Part shown: piece by piece, positions 1 to 8,560 of the stretch
How the letters are laid out: each line of letters begins with the position of its first letter
Numbering within the stretch: position 1 is the stretch's first letter
Source: Pirellulales bacterium
GTDB taxonomy: Bacteria > Planctomycetota > Planctomycetia > Pirellulales > JAICIG01
Assembly: GCA_025924495.1 (NCBI GenBank)
Contig: JAICIG010000113.1
Coordinates: 1-18,902 of the forward strand
Length of the DNA: 18,902 nucleotides
Reading direction: 5' to 3'
Position numbers and translations under genes: made by a program
Notes under the pieces: generated by a model
Seen by the model: the letters and a program-made list of their open reading frames with translations, nothing else
Database searches by the model: none
What the model was told of the DNA's origin: nothing

Positions 1-27
1 ATTCCTTGCTGCCAGGAGATTCCAGCG

Positions 28-1047
28 ATGAGCGATTCCGATCGACGCGATTTTCTGAAGGCGACTGCGGCAGGCGTGGCCCTGGCCGGAATCGGCGCTT
101 CGATTCTGGATGCTCAGGAGGATAGTCCCGATGGCCTGCCCAAGCGTCCGCTGGGCAAGACCGGGGAGAAGGTTTCCATCATCTGTCTCGGCGGCTGGCA
201 CATCGGCGCGATCGAAGAAAAACTGGCGATCGAGCTGATGCACGAAGCGATCGATCAGGGTTTGACCTTCTTTGACAATGCCTGGGACTACCACGACGGC
301 GGCAGCGAAGAAGTGATGGGCAAGGCGCTGGCAACCGGCGGGCGCCGCGACAAGGTGTTCTTGATGACCAAGAACTGTGCGCGCGATCGCAAAGGGAGCA
401 TGCAGCATCTCGATGACAGCTTGCGCCGTCTGAAGACCGATCGCATCGACTTGTGGCAGTTTCACGAGATCAATTACGACAACGATCCCGACTGGATCTT
501 CGACCATGGCGCCTTAGCAGCAGCGCTTGAAGCAAAGAAGGCGGGCAAGGTGCGCTACATTGGCTTCACGGGGCACAAACATCCCGAGATCCATCTGAAG
601 ATGCTTGGCAAAGATTACGCCTGGGATGCCTGCCAGATGCCGATCAACGTCATGGACGCGCACTATCGCAGCTTCCAGAAACTTGTCGTTCCCGAATGCA
701 ATCGCCGCGGCATCGGAGTGCTTGGCATGAAATCGTTTGCCGGCGGCTACCCGAAAGGACGCTTGCCCGACAAGGCCGGCTTGAGCGCCGTCGATTGCCG
801 TCGCTACGCGCTCTCTTTGCCGATCAGCTCGCTCGTGTGCGGCATTACCTCGCGAGATGATCTCAAGCAGGACTTGGGGGTGGCTCGCAATTTCAAGCCA
901 ATGCCCGACGAACAAATGGCCAAACTGCTCGTGCAAACGGCGGCCGAGGGGAGCGACGGTCGCCATGAATTGTTCAAGTCGACGCAATTCTTCGACGGAC
1001 CTTACCACCGTTTGCAGCACGGCTTCGAGGTGGAAAAAACCGCCTGA
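28..1047 (+). CDS. Tat-exported aldo/keto reductase
   Basis: Predicted NAD(P)H-dependent aldo/keto reductase of 339 residues. The N-terminus carries a twin-arginine leader (RRDFLK at residues 6-11, then an Ala/Gly-rich hydrophobic stretch to about residue 28), so export through the Tat system is likely. The barrel begins near residue 40 (RPLGKTG). The catalytic tetrad of the family is visible: Asp83 and Tyr88 in DNAWDY, Lys115 in MTKN, His146 in WQFHE. An AGGAGA at 14-19 sits about 8 bases before the ATG, which supports this start. The gene is followed by an intrinsic terminator and faces a convergent gene. Substrate is unknown. Tat-leader reductases of this kind are common in planctomycetes and are often annotated simply as aldo/keto reductase; a sugar or aldehyde substrate would be a guess. 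Confidence 0.93.
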   Translation: MSDSDRRDFLKATAAGVALAGIGASILDAQEDSPDGLPKRPLGKTGEKVSIICLGGWHIGAIEEKLAIELMHEAIDQGLTFFDNAWDYHDGGSEEVMGKALATGGRRDKVFLMTKNCARDRKGSMQHLDDSLRRLKTDRIDLWQFHEINYDNDPDWIFDHGALAAALEAKKAGKVRYIGFTGHKHPEIHLKMLGKDYAWDACQMPINVMDAHYRSFQKLVVPECNRRGIGVLGMKSFAGGYPKGRLPDKAGLSAVDCRRYALSLPISSLVCGITSRDDLKQDLGVARNFKPMPDEQMAKLLVQTAAEGSDGRHELFKSTQFFDGPYHRLQHGFEVEKTA

Positions 1048-1085
1048 CGTTTTGGGCGATACACGGGCCGGTTGATCTACGAAAG

Positions 1086-1117
1086 AGGCGAAGCCGGAAT
1101 GGGCTTCGCCTTTTTTT
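1086..1117 (+). terminator. Intrinsic terminator after the aldo/keto reductase
   Basis: A perfect 10-bp inverted repeat (AGGCGAAGCC at 1086-1095, GGCTTCGCCT at 1102-1111) with a 6-base loop runs straight into seven T residues (1111-1117). It lies 39 bases after the stop of the reductase gene. The T tract is on the plus strand only, so it acts mainly on that gene. Confidence 0.9.
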
Positions 1118-1131
1118 GCGCTCACGCCGCT

Positions 1132-1917
1132 TCAGATTCCGAACCGCATGACTTGCTGCCATAGGTCGTAGCCGATCCACATCAGACCCGCGTCGATGAT
1201 CAAATGGCTTAGCCACGGGCCGTACAGCGTGCCGGTGCGACGATAAATCCACGCCCATAACATGCCGCCCGCCGCGATGCATAGGGAAAAGAACCATGTC
1301 GGCGCGCCGTATCCTCGAAAGAATCCGCCCAGCACAATCACGTGGTGGGCCATGAATCCGAGGCTGGAAATGATCGCGGCGGCCGCGAAAGGGAGGCCGC
1401 GGCTAAGTTGACCGAACGCAAACCAGCGCCAGTAGTACTCCTCGAGCAACGAATGCAGCAGCGACAGAAAGGCGGCCAAGGCCAGAAACTTGAGCGGCGA
1501 GTCGACGCCAAAATCGATCAGCTTCGCTGCGATCTCGCGAGGTGCATGCTGCATGATCGGACTGGTTTTCAAATAACCGTAATACAGCGCCAGCATGCTC
1601 GCGACGACGATCAGCCCCAATCCGATGCCAACGCCCATTCCGCGCGAGGACGGTTTGTTTATGCGCAGCGATCGGCGCTGTCCCAGGACAAACCAGGCGA
1701 GCGGCAACGAGAACTGCACCACCTTGCCTGCGGCATAGACGCCCTTGGCATAGGGAGAGCCTGCTAGCACCACGAAATAGCCCCACGTCATCACGGTCGG
1801 AAAGCATAACACGACCGCAATCGCCAGCCAGTCCTTCGCATTGAGCGGCGGTTGCGGTTCATCAGCCGACGCCGACGCGGATGCTGCTGAAATGCTGCCA
1901 AGCACGATCTGCCTCAT
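1132..1917 (-). CDS. CPBP-family intramembrane metalloprotease
   Basis: Polytopic membrane protein of 261 residues matching the CPBP (CAAX protease/bacteriocin-processing, formerly Abi) family. The three family motifs are present in order: EEYYWR at 159-164 (EExxxR), F188-M-A-H-H192 (FxxxH), and H238-L-I-I-D242 (HxxxD/N). These residues supply the glutamate, histidine and aspartate ligands/catalytic groups of the family. About six to seven hydrophobic segments are seen (for example 31-52, 67-79, 96-114, 143-157, 176-199, 207-224). The first 20 residues are Ser/Ala-rich and unlike a signal peptide. No clear Shine-Dalgarno precedes the ATG at 1917, and there is no good later start, so the start is only moderately sure. 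Bacterial members are linked to peptide maturation or immunity; the substrate here is unknown. Confidence 0.88.
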   Translation of the reverse strand: MRQIVLGSISAASASASADEPQPPLNAKDWLAIAVVLCFPTVMTWGYFVVLAGSPYAKGVYAAGKVVQFSLPLAWFVLGQRRSLRINKPSSRGMGVGIGLGLIVVASMLALYYGYLKTSPIMQHAPREIAAKLIDFGVDSPLKFLALAAFLSLLHSLLEEYYWRWFAFGQLSRGLPFAAAAIISSLGFMAHHVIVLGGFFRGYGAPTWFFSLCIAAGGMLWAWIYRRTGTLYGPWLSHLIIDAGLMWIGYDLWQQVMRFGI

Positions 1918-2110
1918 TTAATACACGCGCCCGAACTCTTTTTGGCCAAGCACCCCTTCTGGCGGCGGTCGCCGAGTTTCGCCAGCTTATCTCAGCTTGA
2001 GCTTGGCAACTAGCGGGGCATGCCTTTTGCGAAGAACTGGGCGTCGTTCGCCACGGTCGGCGAGGATTGAAAACGGAAGTCTAAAGACAAGGGCCTGCGA
2101 CTGCACCGCT

Positions 2111-2545
2111 ATGAAGAACCAACCTCTTATCGCACAACGCACTGAACCTTTTCACATTGACAATCATGCTCTCAACATGAACGCGACCGCGGCCAGCGCA
2201 CAACTGCTAACAAATTGGGCGTGCTCGGCGCTAAATGCAAGCAACGCGCTTTGGTTCTCATTGATGTGGACATTCGTCGGCATTGTTTCGACGTACGATG
2301 CCTATCTTAGCCTGCGCTATTGGGACAGCATGCCGATGATGGAACGCAACCCGATATGTTTGTACCTGATGTCGCTCGGCGACGGCGATGCAACTTTCTT
2401 TTTACGAATCAAGGCAGCGGGCACCGTGCTCGTTCTGGCAGCCATGGCCATGTTCTACCTTCGCGATCCACGGTTGGCCCAGCGTATCGCCTGGGGCGTC
2501 TCATCGTTCCAATTCGGCCTGCTGTTGTATTTGACCTGGGGCTGA
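2111..2545 (+). CDS. Small integral membrane protein, hypothetical
   Basis: Predicted 144-residue protein. The reading frame is open from a TTG at 1997, but the Arg/Cys-rich first 38 residues of that version look non-coding; ATG at 2111 (or a second ATG at 2177) is more likely. No clear Shine-Dalgarno helps the choice. Three hydrophobic segments are visible in the C-terminal two thirds: ALWFSLMWTFVGIVSTYDAY, AAGTVLVLAAMAMFYL and a last one ending at GLLLYLTWG. Between the first two is a polar E-R-N-P sequence. The pattern (helix, D-A-Y-L, E-R-N-P, helix, helix) resembles small planctomycete proteins of the DUF5658 kind; this is from memory and not secure. Function unknown. It is divergent from the CPBP protease gene, sharing a 193-base upstream region, and converges on the rhamnogalacturonan lyase. 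Confidence 0.7.
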   Translation: MKNQPLIAQRTEPFHIDNHALNMNATAASAQLLTNWACSALNASNALWFSLMWTFVGIVSTYDAYLSLRYWDSMPMMERNPICLYLMSLGDGDATFFLRIKAAGTVLVLAAMAMFYLRDPRLAQRIAWGVSSFQFGLLLYLTWG

Positions 2546-2635
2546 TAGTGAAAGCAGTTCTCGCAGGCAATCGCCAAGCGGCGAATCAACCCTCCCAGTC
2601 CAAGACCATTGCGGCGAGCGTCCCCAGAGCGAAGT

Positions 2636-4483
2636 TTATTTCGAGGTCATGATCTTCATGCCATGCGCTGTGCTCATGCCTTCGCCGAGATAGAACCCTG
2701 GCTGCGTCGGCTGGTTGTAGCCGACGTTTTGCCAAGCCGCGCTGAGCCGATATTGCGGATCGTGCATCAGCGTCGCCAGCCGGTGCCGCGTTGGAATCGT
2801 TGTCATGTAGATCCGCAACTCGCGATTGTCGGCCGATCGCAAGATCACTTCCTCGCGCCAATCGCCCAGGATATCCGCGCAAAGCGCAGGCGTGCTTTTG
2901 GAGCCATTGTTGGCCCGGCAATCGTCGGCGATCAGCAACGTCGTTTCCTGCTCGTTGTTCCAGTCCCATTTGGAAATCTGGTTTCGGTCGAGCAACTCGC
3001 GGAGCAGATCCCCATCCCACCAGACGCCGAAGTTGCAACTACGCGGCTTCCGCGGGCTGATTATATTTCCTTGAGCATTCCATAGCCCTTCCAGTCCCGG
3101 ACCGGAGGCCCACATCTCGTAGCCGCGATGACGCGGATCGAGATCCATGGCAACTCCCCGCCCCACGTCGGGCGAAGCTTTGCCCCAAATCAGCTTGCCT
3201 GTCTTTGCCTCGTGCAATTCAGCGCCGTAAGGATGTTTCGGTCGTTCGTGGATGTTGAAGATTTCAAGGCCCGGACGGTCGGGATCGATATCGGCAAGGT
3301 GCAGCGCGTCGCCGTGCCCCCAGCCTGTGGTATAGAGGCCCTGGCCATTGTCATCAATGACGCAGGCGCCATAGACAATCTCACCTTTGCCGTCGGCATC
3401 GACGTCTGCGACGCTCAGCGAATGGTCTCCTTGCCCCCGATAAGCAAGATTGCCCGGCGTTCCGTCGTCGCTGTCGAACGTCCAGGCGTTCGTCAATTCG
3501 CCTTTGCGCCAATTCCAGGCGGCGAGCACCGTCCGGGTGTAGTAGCCGCGGCACATGACAACGCTCGGCCGCGTGCCATCCAAATATGCTACACACGCCA
3601 GAAATCGATCGACCCGATTGCCGTAGTCGTCGCCCCACGCGGCAACATCTCCGCGCGGCGGGATGTATTCTTTCGTGGCAAGCGCCTTGCCGGTTTGCCC
3701 GTCGAACACGGTGAGGAATTCTCGCCCTGAGAGGACGTAGCCGGCGGAATTGCGATAGTCGGCTGCTGCGTCGCCGATCGCCGCGCCTTCGCCGTCAATG
3801 GTTCCGTCGGCGGTCTTGCAGACAATTTCCGCACGGCCGTCTCCATCGAGGTCATAGACCATGAACTGCGTGTAATGGGCGCCTTCGCGAATGTTCTTGC
3901 CCAAGCGAATCTGCCAAAGCAAATCGCCGTTGAGCCGATATGCCTGCAGGATCGGCTCCGTCGTCTCGCCGCGTTGCGAGTTGTCTCGGCCGCGGCCGAC
4001 CTGGTGCAAAACGATCTCATATTCGCCGTCGCCATCGAGATCTCCCACCGAGGCATCGTTGGGGGAGTAATCGGTCGGCGTTTGCAAGGGAACCGAGAGG
4101 TAAGCCCGCACGAGCGGATTGGCAGGCAGTTCGCAGCGCTGCGATGGCTCCTGCTCGCGCCCTTCCAAGACGGGCCGCACAAACCAGGCGTTGGCTTTAG
4201 TCAGGTCGGCGCTGGTATCGATGTAGTTCGTCGCATCGGCAAGCGGCGAATCGGTGACACGCACCGCCGGAGCGGCGCCGCTGGCGCGATAAACATGGAA
4301 TGCGATGTAATCGGGATCGTTTCCTAACAGCCGCCAACTGAGAAAGACTTTCCCATCTGGCTGGCACATGGCGACGAGGCCGCGGCCTAGCCGCTCCATC
4401 TGCCGCTGGGCGGCGGCCTGCTGCGCATTCGACGCAAGGGCAATGGCGCTCAACAAGAGTGATAGCCCCGGAGTGGCCCGCAT
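2636..4483 (-). CDS. Secreted rhamnogalacturonan lyase, polysaccharide lyase family 11
   Basis: Predicted 615-residue extracellular lyase acting on the rhamnogalacturonan-I backbone of pectin by beta-elimination, as in Bacillus YesW (endo) and YesX (exo). The start at 4483 is preferred over an in-frame ATG at 4522 because it is preceded by GGGGGAG and begins a clean Sec signal peptide (hydrophobic to residue 19, then SNA-QQAAAQ). Residues 27-125 form the N-terminal beta/fibronectin-like part. The eight-bladed propeller follows, with calcium-binding loops DLDGDG at 148-153 and 211-216 and DVDADG at 360-365, and the conserved GHGDALHLAD segment near 389-398. Length matches the family. Nothing appears broken. 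Endo versus exo action cannot be told from what I can see. It stands alone as a transcription unit downstream of the giant surface-protein gene. Confidence 0.95.
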   Translation of the reverse strand: MRATPGLSLLLSAIALASNAQQAAAQRQMERLGRGLVAMCQPDGKVFLSWRLLGNDPDYIAFHVYRASGAAPAVRVTDSPLADATNYIDTSADLTKANAWFVRPVLEGREQEPSQRCELPANPLVRAYLSVPLQTPTDYSPNDASVGDLDGDGEYEIVLHQVGRGRDNSQRGETTEPILQAYRLNGDLLWQIRLGKNIREGAHYTQFMVYDLDGDGRAEIVCKTADGTIDGEGAAIGDAAADYRNSAGYVLSGREFLTVFDGQTGKALATKEYIPPRGDVAAWGDDYGNRVDRFLACVAYLDGTRPSVVMCRGYYTRTVLAAWNWRKGELTNAWTFDSDDGTPGNLAYRGQGDHSLSVADVDADGKGEIVYGACVIDDNGQGLYTTGWGHGDALHLADIDPDRPGLEIFNIHERPKHPYGAELHEAKTGKLIWGKASPDVGRGVAMDLDPRHRGYEMWASGPGLEGLWNAQGNIISPRKPRSCNFGVWWDGDLLRELLDRNQISKWDWNNEQETTLLIADDCRANNGSKSTPALCADILGDWREEVILRSADNRELRIYMTTIPTRHRLATLMHDPQYRLSAAWQNVGYNQPTQPGFYLGEGMSTAHGMKIMTSK

Positions 4484-4490
4484 TGTGGTT

Positions 4491-4497
4491 CTCCCCC
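4491..4497 (-). promoter_or_regulatory. Ribosome binding site deciding the lyase start
   Basis: Read on the minus strand this is GGGGGAG, 7 bases before the ATG at 4483. The alternative ATG at 4522 would place this site inside the coding region and would put 13 polar residues ahead of the signal peptide, so 4483 is the better start. Confidence 0.7.
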
Positions 4498-4836
4498 ATG
4501 GACAGAAGCGACTAGCGCCCATTCAACTCTGAGTCAATTCGGCATCGCTGGCGGAGAGCGTCACGATGTCCCGGTGAACCGAGGATCCGCCAGGGTTTAG
4601 CCGCCAGCCAACCAACTGACGGCTGTTGCCAGACGTATGAGCGTATCGCGGGCCAGTATGCGCACCTGATCCAGGGTGGTCAATCGGCGGTGTACTCTGG
4701 GTGAAAGAGCGAAGATCCGCCAGAGTGCGGCGAAATAGCCGGCCTGACAAGCGAGTGCTCATCAGGCCGGCGCTGCTAAAACAACGAGGCGACGTCCTTG
4801 GGCGACGACGGCGGATGGCCGTCCAACTCCGTCCGC
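4498..4836. other. Intergenic region upstream of the lyase
   Basis: About 340 bases without a convincing gene. It holds the leader of the lyase gene on the minus strand. A TTGACT at 4532-4537 has a poor -10 candidate 17 bases downstream (TAGTCG, 4509-4514), so any promoter call is weak. A 7-bp inverted repeat lies at 4694-4700 and 4720-4726, and a 9-base direct repeat (GATCCGCCA) occurs twice in the region. The strongest structure is the hairpin at 4738-4771, listed separately. An open frame across the region is Arg/Ser-rich and runs out of the neighbouring gene in another frame, so it is not called. Confidence 0.5.
4738..4771 (-). terminator. Hairpin downstream of the giant surface-protein gene
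   Basis: Perfect 10-bp inverted repeat (GCCGGCCTGA at 4738-4747, TCAGGCCGGC at 4762-4771) with a 14-base loop, starting 65 bases after the stop codon at 4837. Read on the minus strand the stem is followed by TATTT rather than a full T tract. It is a likely 3' end or transcript-stabilising structure rather than a textbook terminator. Confidence 0.55.
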
Positions 4837-7800
4837 TCAATCGCCGGCGGTCTGCTCGCTGAAGTACTCGTCCGAAGCAACGAAGCCCGCCACAACCTGC
4901 TCGTTGCTCACGCCCTGGTGGAATGCGTTGACCCACCCGTCCACCTCGGCCTGGCCGGGTTGCCGGCCCAGGAAGGTGAGATAATCATTGCGCACCGTCT
5001 GGCCCTCGCGCTCGGTGCTGGCGGCAAATCCGGCGGCGACCTGCGAGCGGTTACCGCCGTGCGCCAGGACATTGGTCCAATAAGCCTCGCCAGCGGCGTC
5101 GGGCGCCCGTCCTAGCAGATCGAAGTACATTTCGTCGACCCATGCGCGGTCGGAATTGCCGGAATGGTTATAGAACTCGGCCGAGCCGATAAAGGCAGCC
5201 TCCAGCTGCTCGTCAGTCAGGCCGCTTCGCATCAGCGAGCGCCAGAAATTTAGACCGCCCGCGTCGGCGCCACGGCCCAGATAGTCCTGATACGCTTGCT
5301 GGATGCGGTTGTCGTAGTACTCGTCCGAGTGAGTCAACAGTACCGTCAATGTCGAGCGCGAAACGCCTTGCTGCAACAGGCTCGTGAAGTGGGCCTCTGC
5401 AGCGGGATCGGCATCGCGACCGAGAATGTCTTCGAACGCTTGCGAGACGAATACGCTGTCGTCGTCGGCATGGCCATTGCCGGCCAGCGAATGGATCGTC
5501 GTCGTCGCGCCTCCTTCATCGGTCACGGTGACCGTCACCGAGAACATGCTGGGATGACCATAAACATGGTCTCCGCTAACGCTGAAGGTCCCGCCGCCGA
5601 GCGACGTGATCGTGCCGGCTGACGAAGTGCCGTCGCCCCAATCAATCGTCGCCGAATAGTTGCCGACGGGTTCGGCGCCGCCGGTATCGGTGAACGATCC
5701 AACGACAATGCCGTGGCGCGTCTGCCCTGGCGCCGAGAGGAAGTGCGTTCCGGCGCCGAACAGCGGAGCGTCGGCCACGGTCACGGCGTCGTGGGCGGTG
5801 ATCGTATTGCTGTTGTCATGGATCGTCACCGAGACGCTCTGCGCTCCTTCTTCGGCATATAAATGCGAACCGGTGACCAGGAAGCCGCCAGCGCCGCTGG
5901 AAACGACTGTGCCGCTCGTCGTCGTGCCGTCGCCCCAATCGATGGTGGCTGTAAAGTCGCCCGCCGCGGCCGTAGGCGAGGTGGCCGTAAAAGCCGCTAC
6001 GCCGCCGGAAAACTGCTGGCCTTCCGTCGCCGAGAAGTTGCCGCTGATCGCCGCCAACGGGCTGGCGCCAGCGGTTTGCAACATGCCAAACATCCCGTGC
6101 TCGCCGCTGTTGGGACCGGCCGTCGGGCTGCTCGCCAGGTCGAAGTCGCCGTTGCCGTAGACGTTCAAATCGCCGGCAACCAACTGCGCAGCGATGCCGT
6201 TCTGGGCATCGCCTTGCATGGTCAGTTGGCCATTGCCGGAGATCTGCACCGTCGCGCCGGCGGCGTAAACCGTACCGGTCAAGTTCAGGAAGCCGTTGCC
6301 GGCGATCCGGATTGGCGTGTTGGATCCGCGAGCTTCAAACAACACGATGCCGCGATAGGTTCCGCTGGTCATCGCTGTGAGAGTCACGCTGCCTCGGCCC
6401 GTGACGTTGAGGCCATCGCCCTGGCCCTGCGGCGCGTCATAAATCATGACGCCGTTGCCCAGCAGCTTGCCTTGGCCCGTCACGGATAGCCCGCCGCCCT
6501 GCAAGTAATAAATGCCAGGCTGCAGCGTAACCGTCGCGCGGCCGGAGACGTGAATGCCGCCTACGTACGTGCCAGGCTGCAATGAGATGTTGTCTTTCCC
6601 TGCTGTATGCACCGCGGAGAAAGTTTGCGACGGGACGGCTGGCGTCGGCAATGAACTCAGCGGGTCGCTCAATGGCGCGACCCCCGCATCGATCGTTCCC
6701 GAGACTACTCCGCCGCCCATGCTCGACACGCCCGGCGTGCCGACGGTGTCGATCTCCAAGGCCGAGACGTGGCCGTTGCCGATGGCGACGACCGCCGAAG
6801 CGTTGTTGGAATTAACGACAATCTCACCGCCGCCCGATACATTCACCGTGCCATTGCCCACGGCGGTCAGAGCGCCCTGTCCGGACGAATCGAGTAGGGC
6901 CACCCCGACGCTTTCCGGCGGATTGCTGACCGCGCCAGGTTCGGCGGTAAAGAACAATGCATTGGCGTCGCCGGCCGTGGCGCCATTGCCAAACGACAGG
7001 CCGCGCAGGCCGCCGATCGAAATCGGATGACTGCTGGCGTCTTCGAGTTGGCCAATATAATTGCCGCTGGCGGGATCGAAGGCGCTGATTGTGCCGTCGC
7101 CAAAATTGGCGACCAACAAGTCGTTGGCAAACGACCCGAAGCTGGCCGGCGCTACCGCCATGCCCCACGGGGCATTGAGCGCATTGGGATTGGCGCCGGT
7201 GTTGAACTCCTTGACGAACGTGCCATCGGTATTGAACTCCGCTACCACACCACCCGTCGACCGGGGCGTAAAGAAGCTGGCGCCCCCGCCGCCTCCTTCT
7301 TCGCCCGTGCTTTGTTGGAAGGCATAAGTCACATACAACTGCCCGCCGATCAATTGAATGTTGAATGGCGAGTAGCCGGCAGGCAAACCGCTATCGGTGA
7401 AGGAACCAGCCAGTGTCGTCTGATTAAAGCTGCCATCGAAGACGTCGATCTTCCCATTCTGAAAGTCGGCCGCATAGAGATGGTTGTGGCCGCCGCTGCT
7501 GCCGATCGCCAGACCGGTGAAATCGGCGCCCGTCACATTCGCTACGCTACGAGCCTGACCCGAAGGCGAAAGTGAAGAATTCCAGGCCGCCAACTGACCG
7601 GTTTGCGTGGCGAAGATATAGGTCGCCGGACCGCTGGAGCCGCCGCTCGGGTTAGTAATACTGAAATCAGCCGTCGTGTTGATGACGTCCGCCGTCGGGA
7701 ATCCGCCAGGGATGCTAATCGTGGGCGTGGCCGCAGAGAATGCCCCGCCGCTCACGAGCCCTTGATATTGCGTGGCCGTCGCCGAGCCGTTATTGGCCAC

Positions 7801-8028
7801 CACAAAGTTGCCGCTGGAAGCGCCGACCACCACTCCCCAAGGATTGATCAGATTGGGATCTTGCAAGAGCGCCGCGCCGGCCTGATCGGCGACGAGGTTC
7901 GTTTGCACATAGGATGTCAATAGGTGGCGGTTTTCAAGCGATTCCATTCTTCGGCAAACCGTCGACGACTTGCGAACGGCGAGACGACGAGTGCGCGACC
8001 GACCGAATTGAGACACAAACTTCCACAT
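4837..8028 (-). CDS. Giant secreted mosaic protein: LEPR-XLL motif, TIGR03118, beta-helix-like, two PKD-like, DUF4214 repeats
   Basis: Predicted 1063-residue exported surface or extracellular protein. The start at 8028 has GGGAGA six bases upstream; a longer frame to 8157 adds a tail with no binding site. The first 40 residues are basic and end in MESLENRHLLTS, the planctomycete LEPR-XLL-type N-terminal motif. Modules seen: about 39-380, a TIGR03118 beta-propeller-like domain (INPWGVVVG, NAPWGMAV); about 385-630, Gly/Asn-rich beta repeats (SGNG, TGRG, LQPGxYYLQGGG), like the C-terminal part of planctomycete Tad-pilus surface proteins; about 660-752 and 773-846, two PKD-like domains, each with ATIDWGDG and then SHLYAEEG or DHVYGHP; about 858-1057, four DUF4214-type repeats (LGR-x-A/P-D, then S-x-E-Y/F). 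The role is probably adhesion or matrix binding; no catalytic site was seen. Confidence 0.9.
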   Translation of the reverse strand: MWKFVSQFGRSRTRRLAVRKSSTVCRRMESLENRHLLTSYVQTNLVADQAGAALLQDPNLINPWGVVVGASSGNFVVANNGSATATQYQGLVSGGAFSAATPTISIPGGFPTADVINTTADFSITNPSGGSSGPATYIFATQTGQLAAWNSSLSPSGQARSVANVTGADFTGLAIGSSGGHNHLYAADFQNGKIDVFDGSFNQTTLAGSFTDSGLPAGYSPFNIQLIGGQLYVTYAFQQSTGEEGGGGGASFFTPRSTGGVVAEFNTDGTFVKEFNTGANPNALNAPWGMAVAPASFGSFANDLLVANFGDGTISAFDPASGNYIGQLEDASSHPISIGGLRGLSFGNGATAGDANALFFTAEPGAVSNPPESVGVALLDSSGQGALTAVGNGTVNVSGGGEIVVNSNNASAVVAIGNGHVSALEIDTVGTPGVSSMGGGVVSGTIDAGVAPLSDPLSSLPTPAVPSQTFSAVHTAGKDNISLQPGTYVGGIHVSGRATVTLQPGIYYLQGGGLSVTGQGKLLGNGVMIYDAPQGQGDGLNVTGRGSVTLTAMTSGTYRGIVLFEARGSNTPIRIAGNGFLNLTGTVYAAGATVQISGNGQLTMQGDAQNGIAAQLVAGDLNVYGNGDFDLASSPTAGPNSGEHGMFGMLQTAGASPLAAISGNFSATEGQQFSGGVAAFTATSPTAAAGDFTATIDWGDGTTTSGTVVSSGAGGFLVTGSHLYAEEGAQSVSVTIHDNSNTITAHDAVTVADAPLFGAGTHFLSAPGQTRHGIVVGSFTDTGGAEPVGNYSATIDWGDGTSSAGTITSLGGGTFSVSGDHVYGHPSMFSVTVTVTDEGGATTTIHSLAGNGHADDDSVFVSQAFEDILGRDADPAAEAHFTSLLQQGVSRSTLTVLLTHSDEYYDNRIQQAYQDYLGRGADAGGLNFWRSLMRSGLTDEQLEAAFIGSAEFYNHSGNSDRAWVDEMYFDLLGRAPDAAGEAYWTNVLAHGGNRSQVAAGFAASTEREGQTVRNDYLTFLGRQPGQAEVDGWVNAFHQGVSNEQVVAGFVASDEYFSEQTAGD
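5070..5455 (-). repeat. Region encoding DUF4214-type protein repeats
   Basis: Protein-level repeats of about 47-50 residues at the C-terminus of the giant protein. Each has an aromatic-rich first helix with Y/F-x-D/T-x-L-G-R, then W/F at the middle and a last helix with F-x-x-S-x-E. The copies have diverged and are not near-identical at DNA level. The first three copies are in this interval; the fourth continues to about 4860. Confidence 0.7.
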
Positions 8029-8034
8029 GACGAA

Positions 8035-8040
8035 TCTCCC
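8035..8040 (-). promoter_or_regulatory. Ribosome binding site deciding the giant protein start
   Basis: Read on the minus strand this is GGGAGA, 6 bases before the ATG at 8028. It favours the short N-terminus (basic leader followed directly by the LEPR-XLL-type motif) over the longer open frame. Confidence 0.65.
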
Positions 8041-8560
8041 GGAAAACGACTGACCTTCCCCTGAAAAGGTCCAGTCAACGCGATTCGCCCCAGCAGTCCG
8101 GTCCCCCTCCAGCAACGGATGTGCCCATCTGGTCCAAATAACGCCAGAAGTTGCCAAACCTGTTTAGACACCCTGCTTTTACCAGATACCCGACATCTCG
8201 ACTTTATGAGACATCGACCGCCCATCTCCACATTCGATCAAACCGCTGGTTTGAAACGGATCACCGCGGTCGTTTGGAACTCCGGCCAGGCCGTTGTGGA
8301 GCACTAGATGGGAGCGTCGCGGGGAGCGCGTCATTGCGGTCATTGCTCTGCATCGGGTCGCGGCTTGAAGCTGCTTTAACGCGTTGGCTGCGACTGCAGA
8401 GGACCTACCTCTATTTGAGGCGACAGCCCTGGCCGTCCGGGGACCGTCCATTAGGGGCGCCGATCAACGACTCTACGATTGCAGCGGATCTCTTTCCAAG
8501 TCCGCCCAATCACGTACCGGGCCCAATTGCACACCTGCGCAACGCTCGTTGATCCGACTA
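8041..8560. other. Long non-coding upstream region of the giant surface-protein gene
   Basis: About 520 bases with no convincing gene; the open frames here are Arg/Leu/Pro-rich shadows. The part next to the giant gene probably holds its promoter and leader. A near-perfect hairpin (about 10 bp with one bulge, 8048-8057 pairing with 8066-8076) lies in the predicted leader, 20-48 bases before the start codon. A TTGACT can be read on the minus strand near 8071-8076, but no -10 follows at the right distance. In the rest I see nothing I can name. Confidence 0.5.

Noticed and set aside
4580..4730. Two GATCCGCCA direct repeats upstream of the lyase as an operator
   Set aside because: Only 9 bases, two copies with uneven flanks, far from the start; expected by chance in GC-rich DNA.
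4523..4936. A 137-codon minus-strand open frame in the lyase upstream region
   Set aside because: It overlaps the end of the giant gene out of frame, is Arg/Ser-rich, runs through the terminator-like hairpin and has no binding site.
5296..7575. Several plus-strand open frames of 100-200 codons opposite the giant surface-protein gene
   Set aside because: They are antisense to a gene with strong domain support. Their translations are Arg/Ala/Pro-rich without recognisable domains, as expected from the third-position GC bias of the true strand.
8151..8552. A 133-codon plus-strand open frame in the long non-coding region
   Set aside because: Composition is Arg/Leu/Pro-rich with no secondary-structure pattern, no binding site and no domain.
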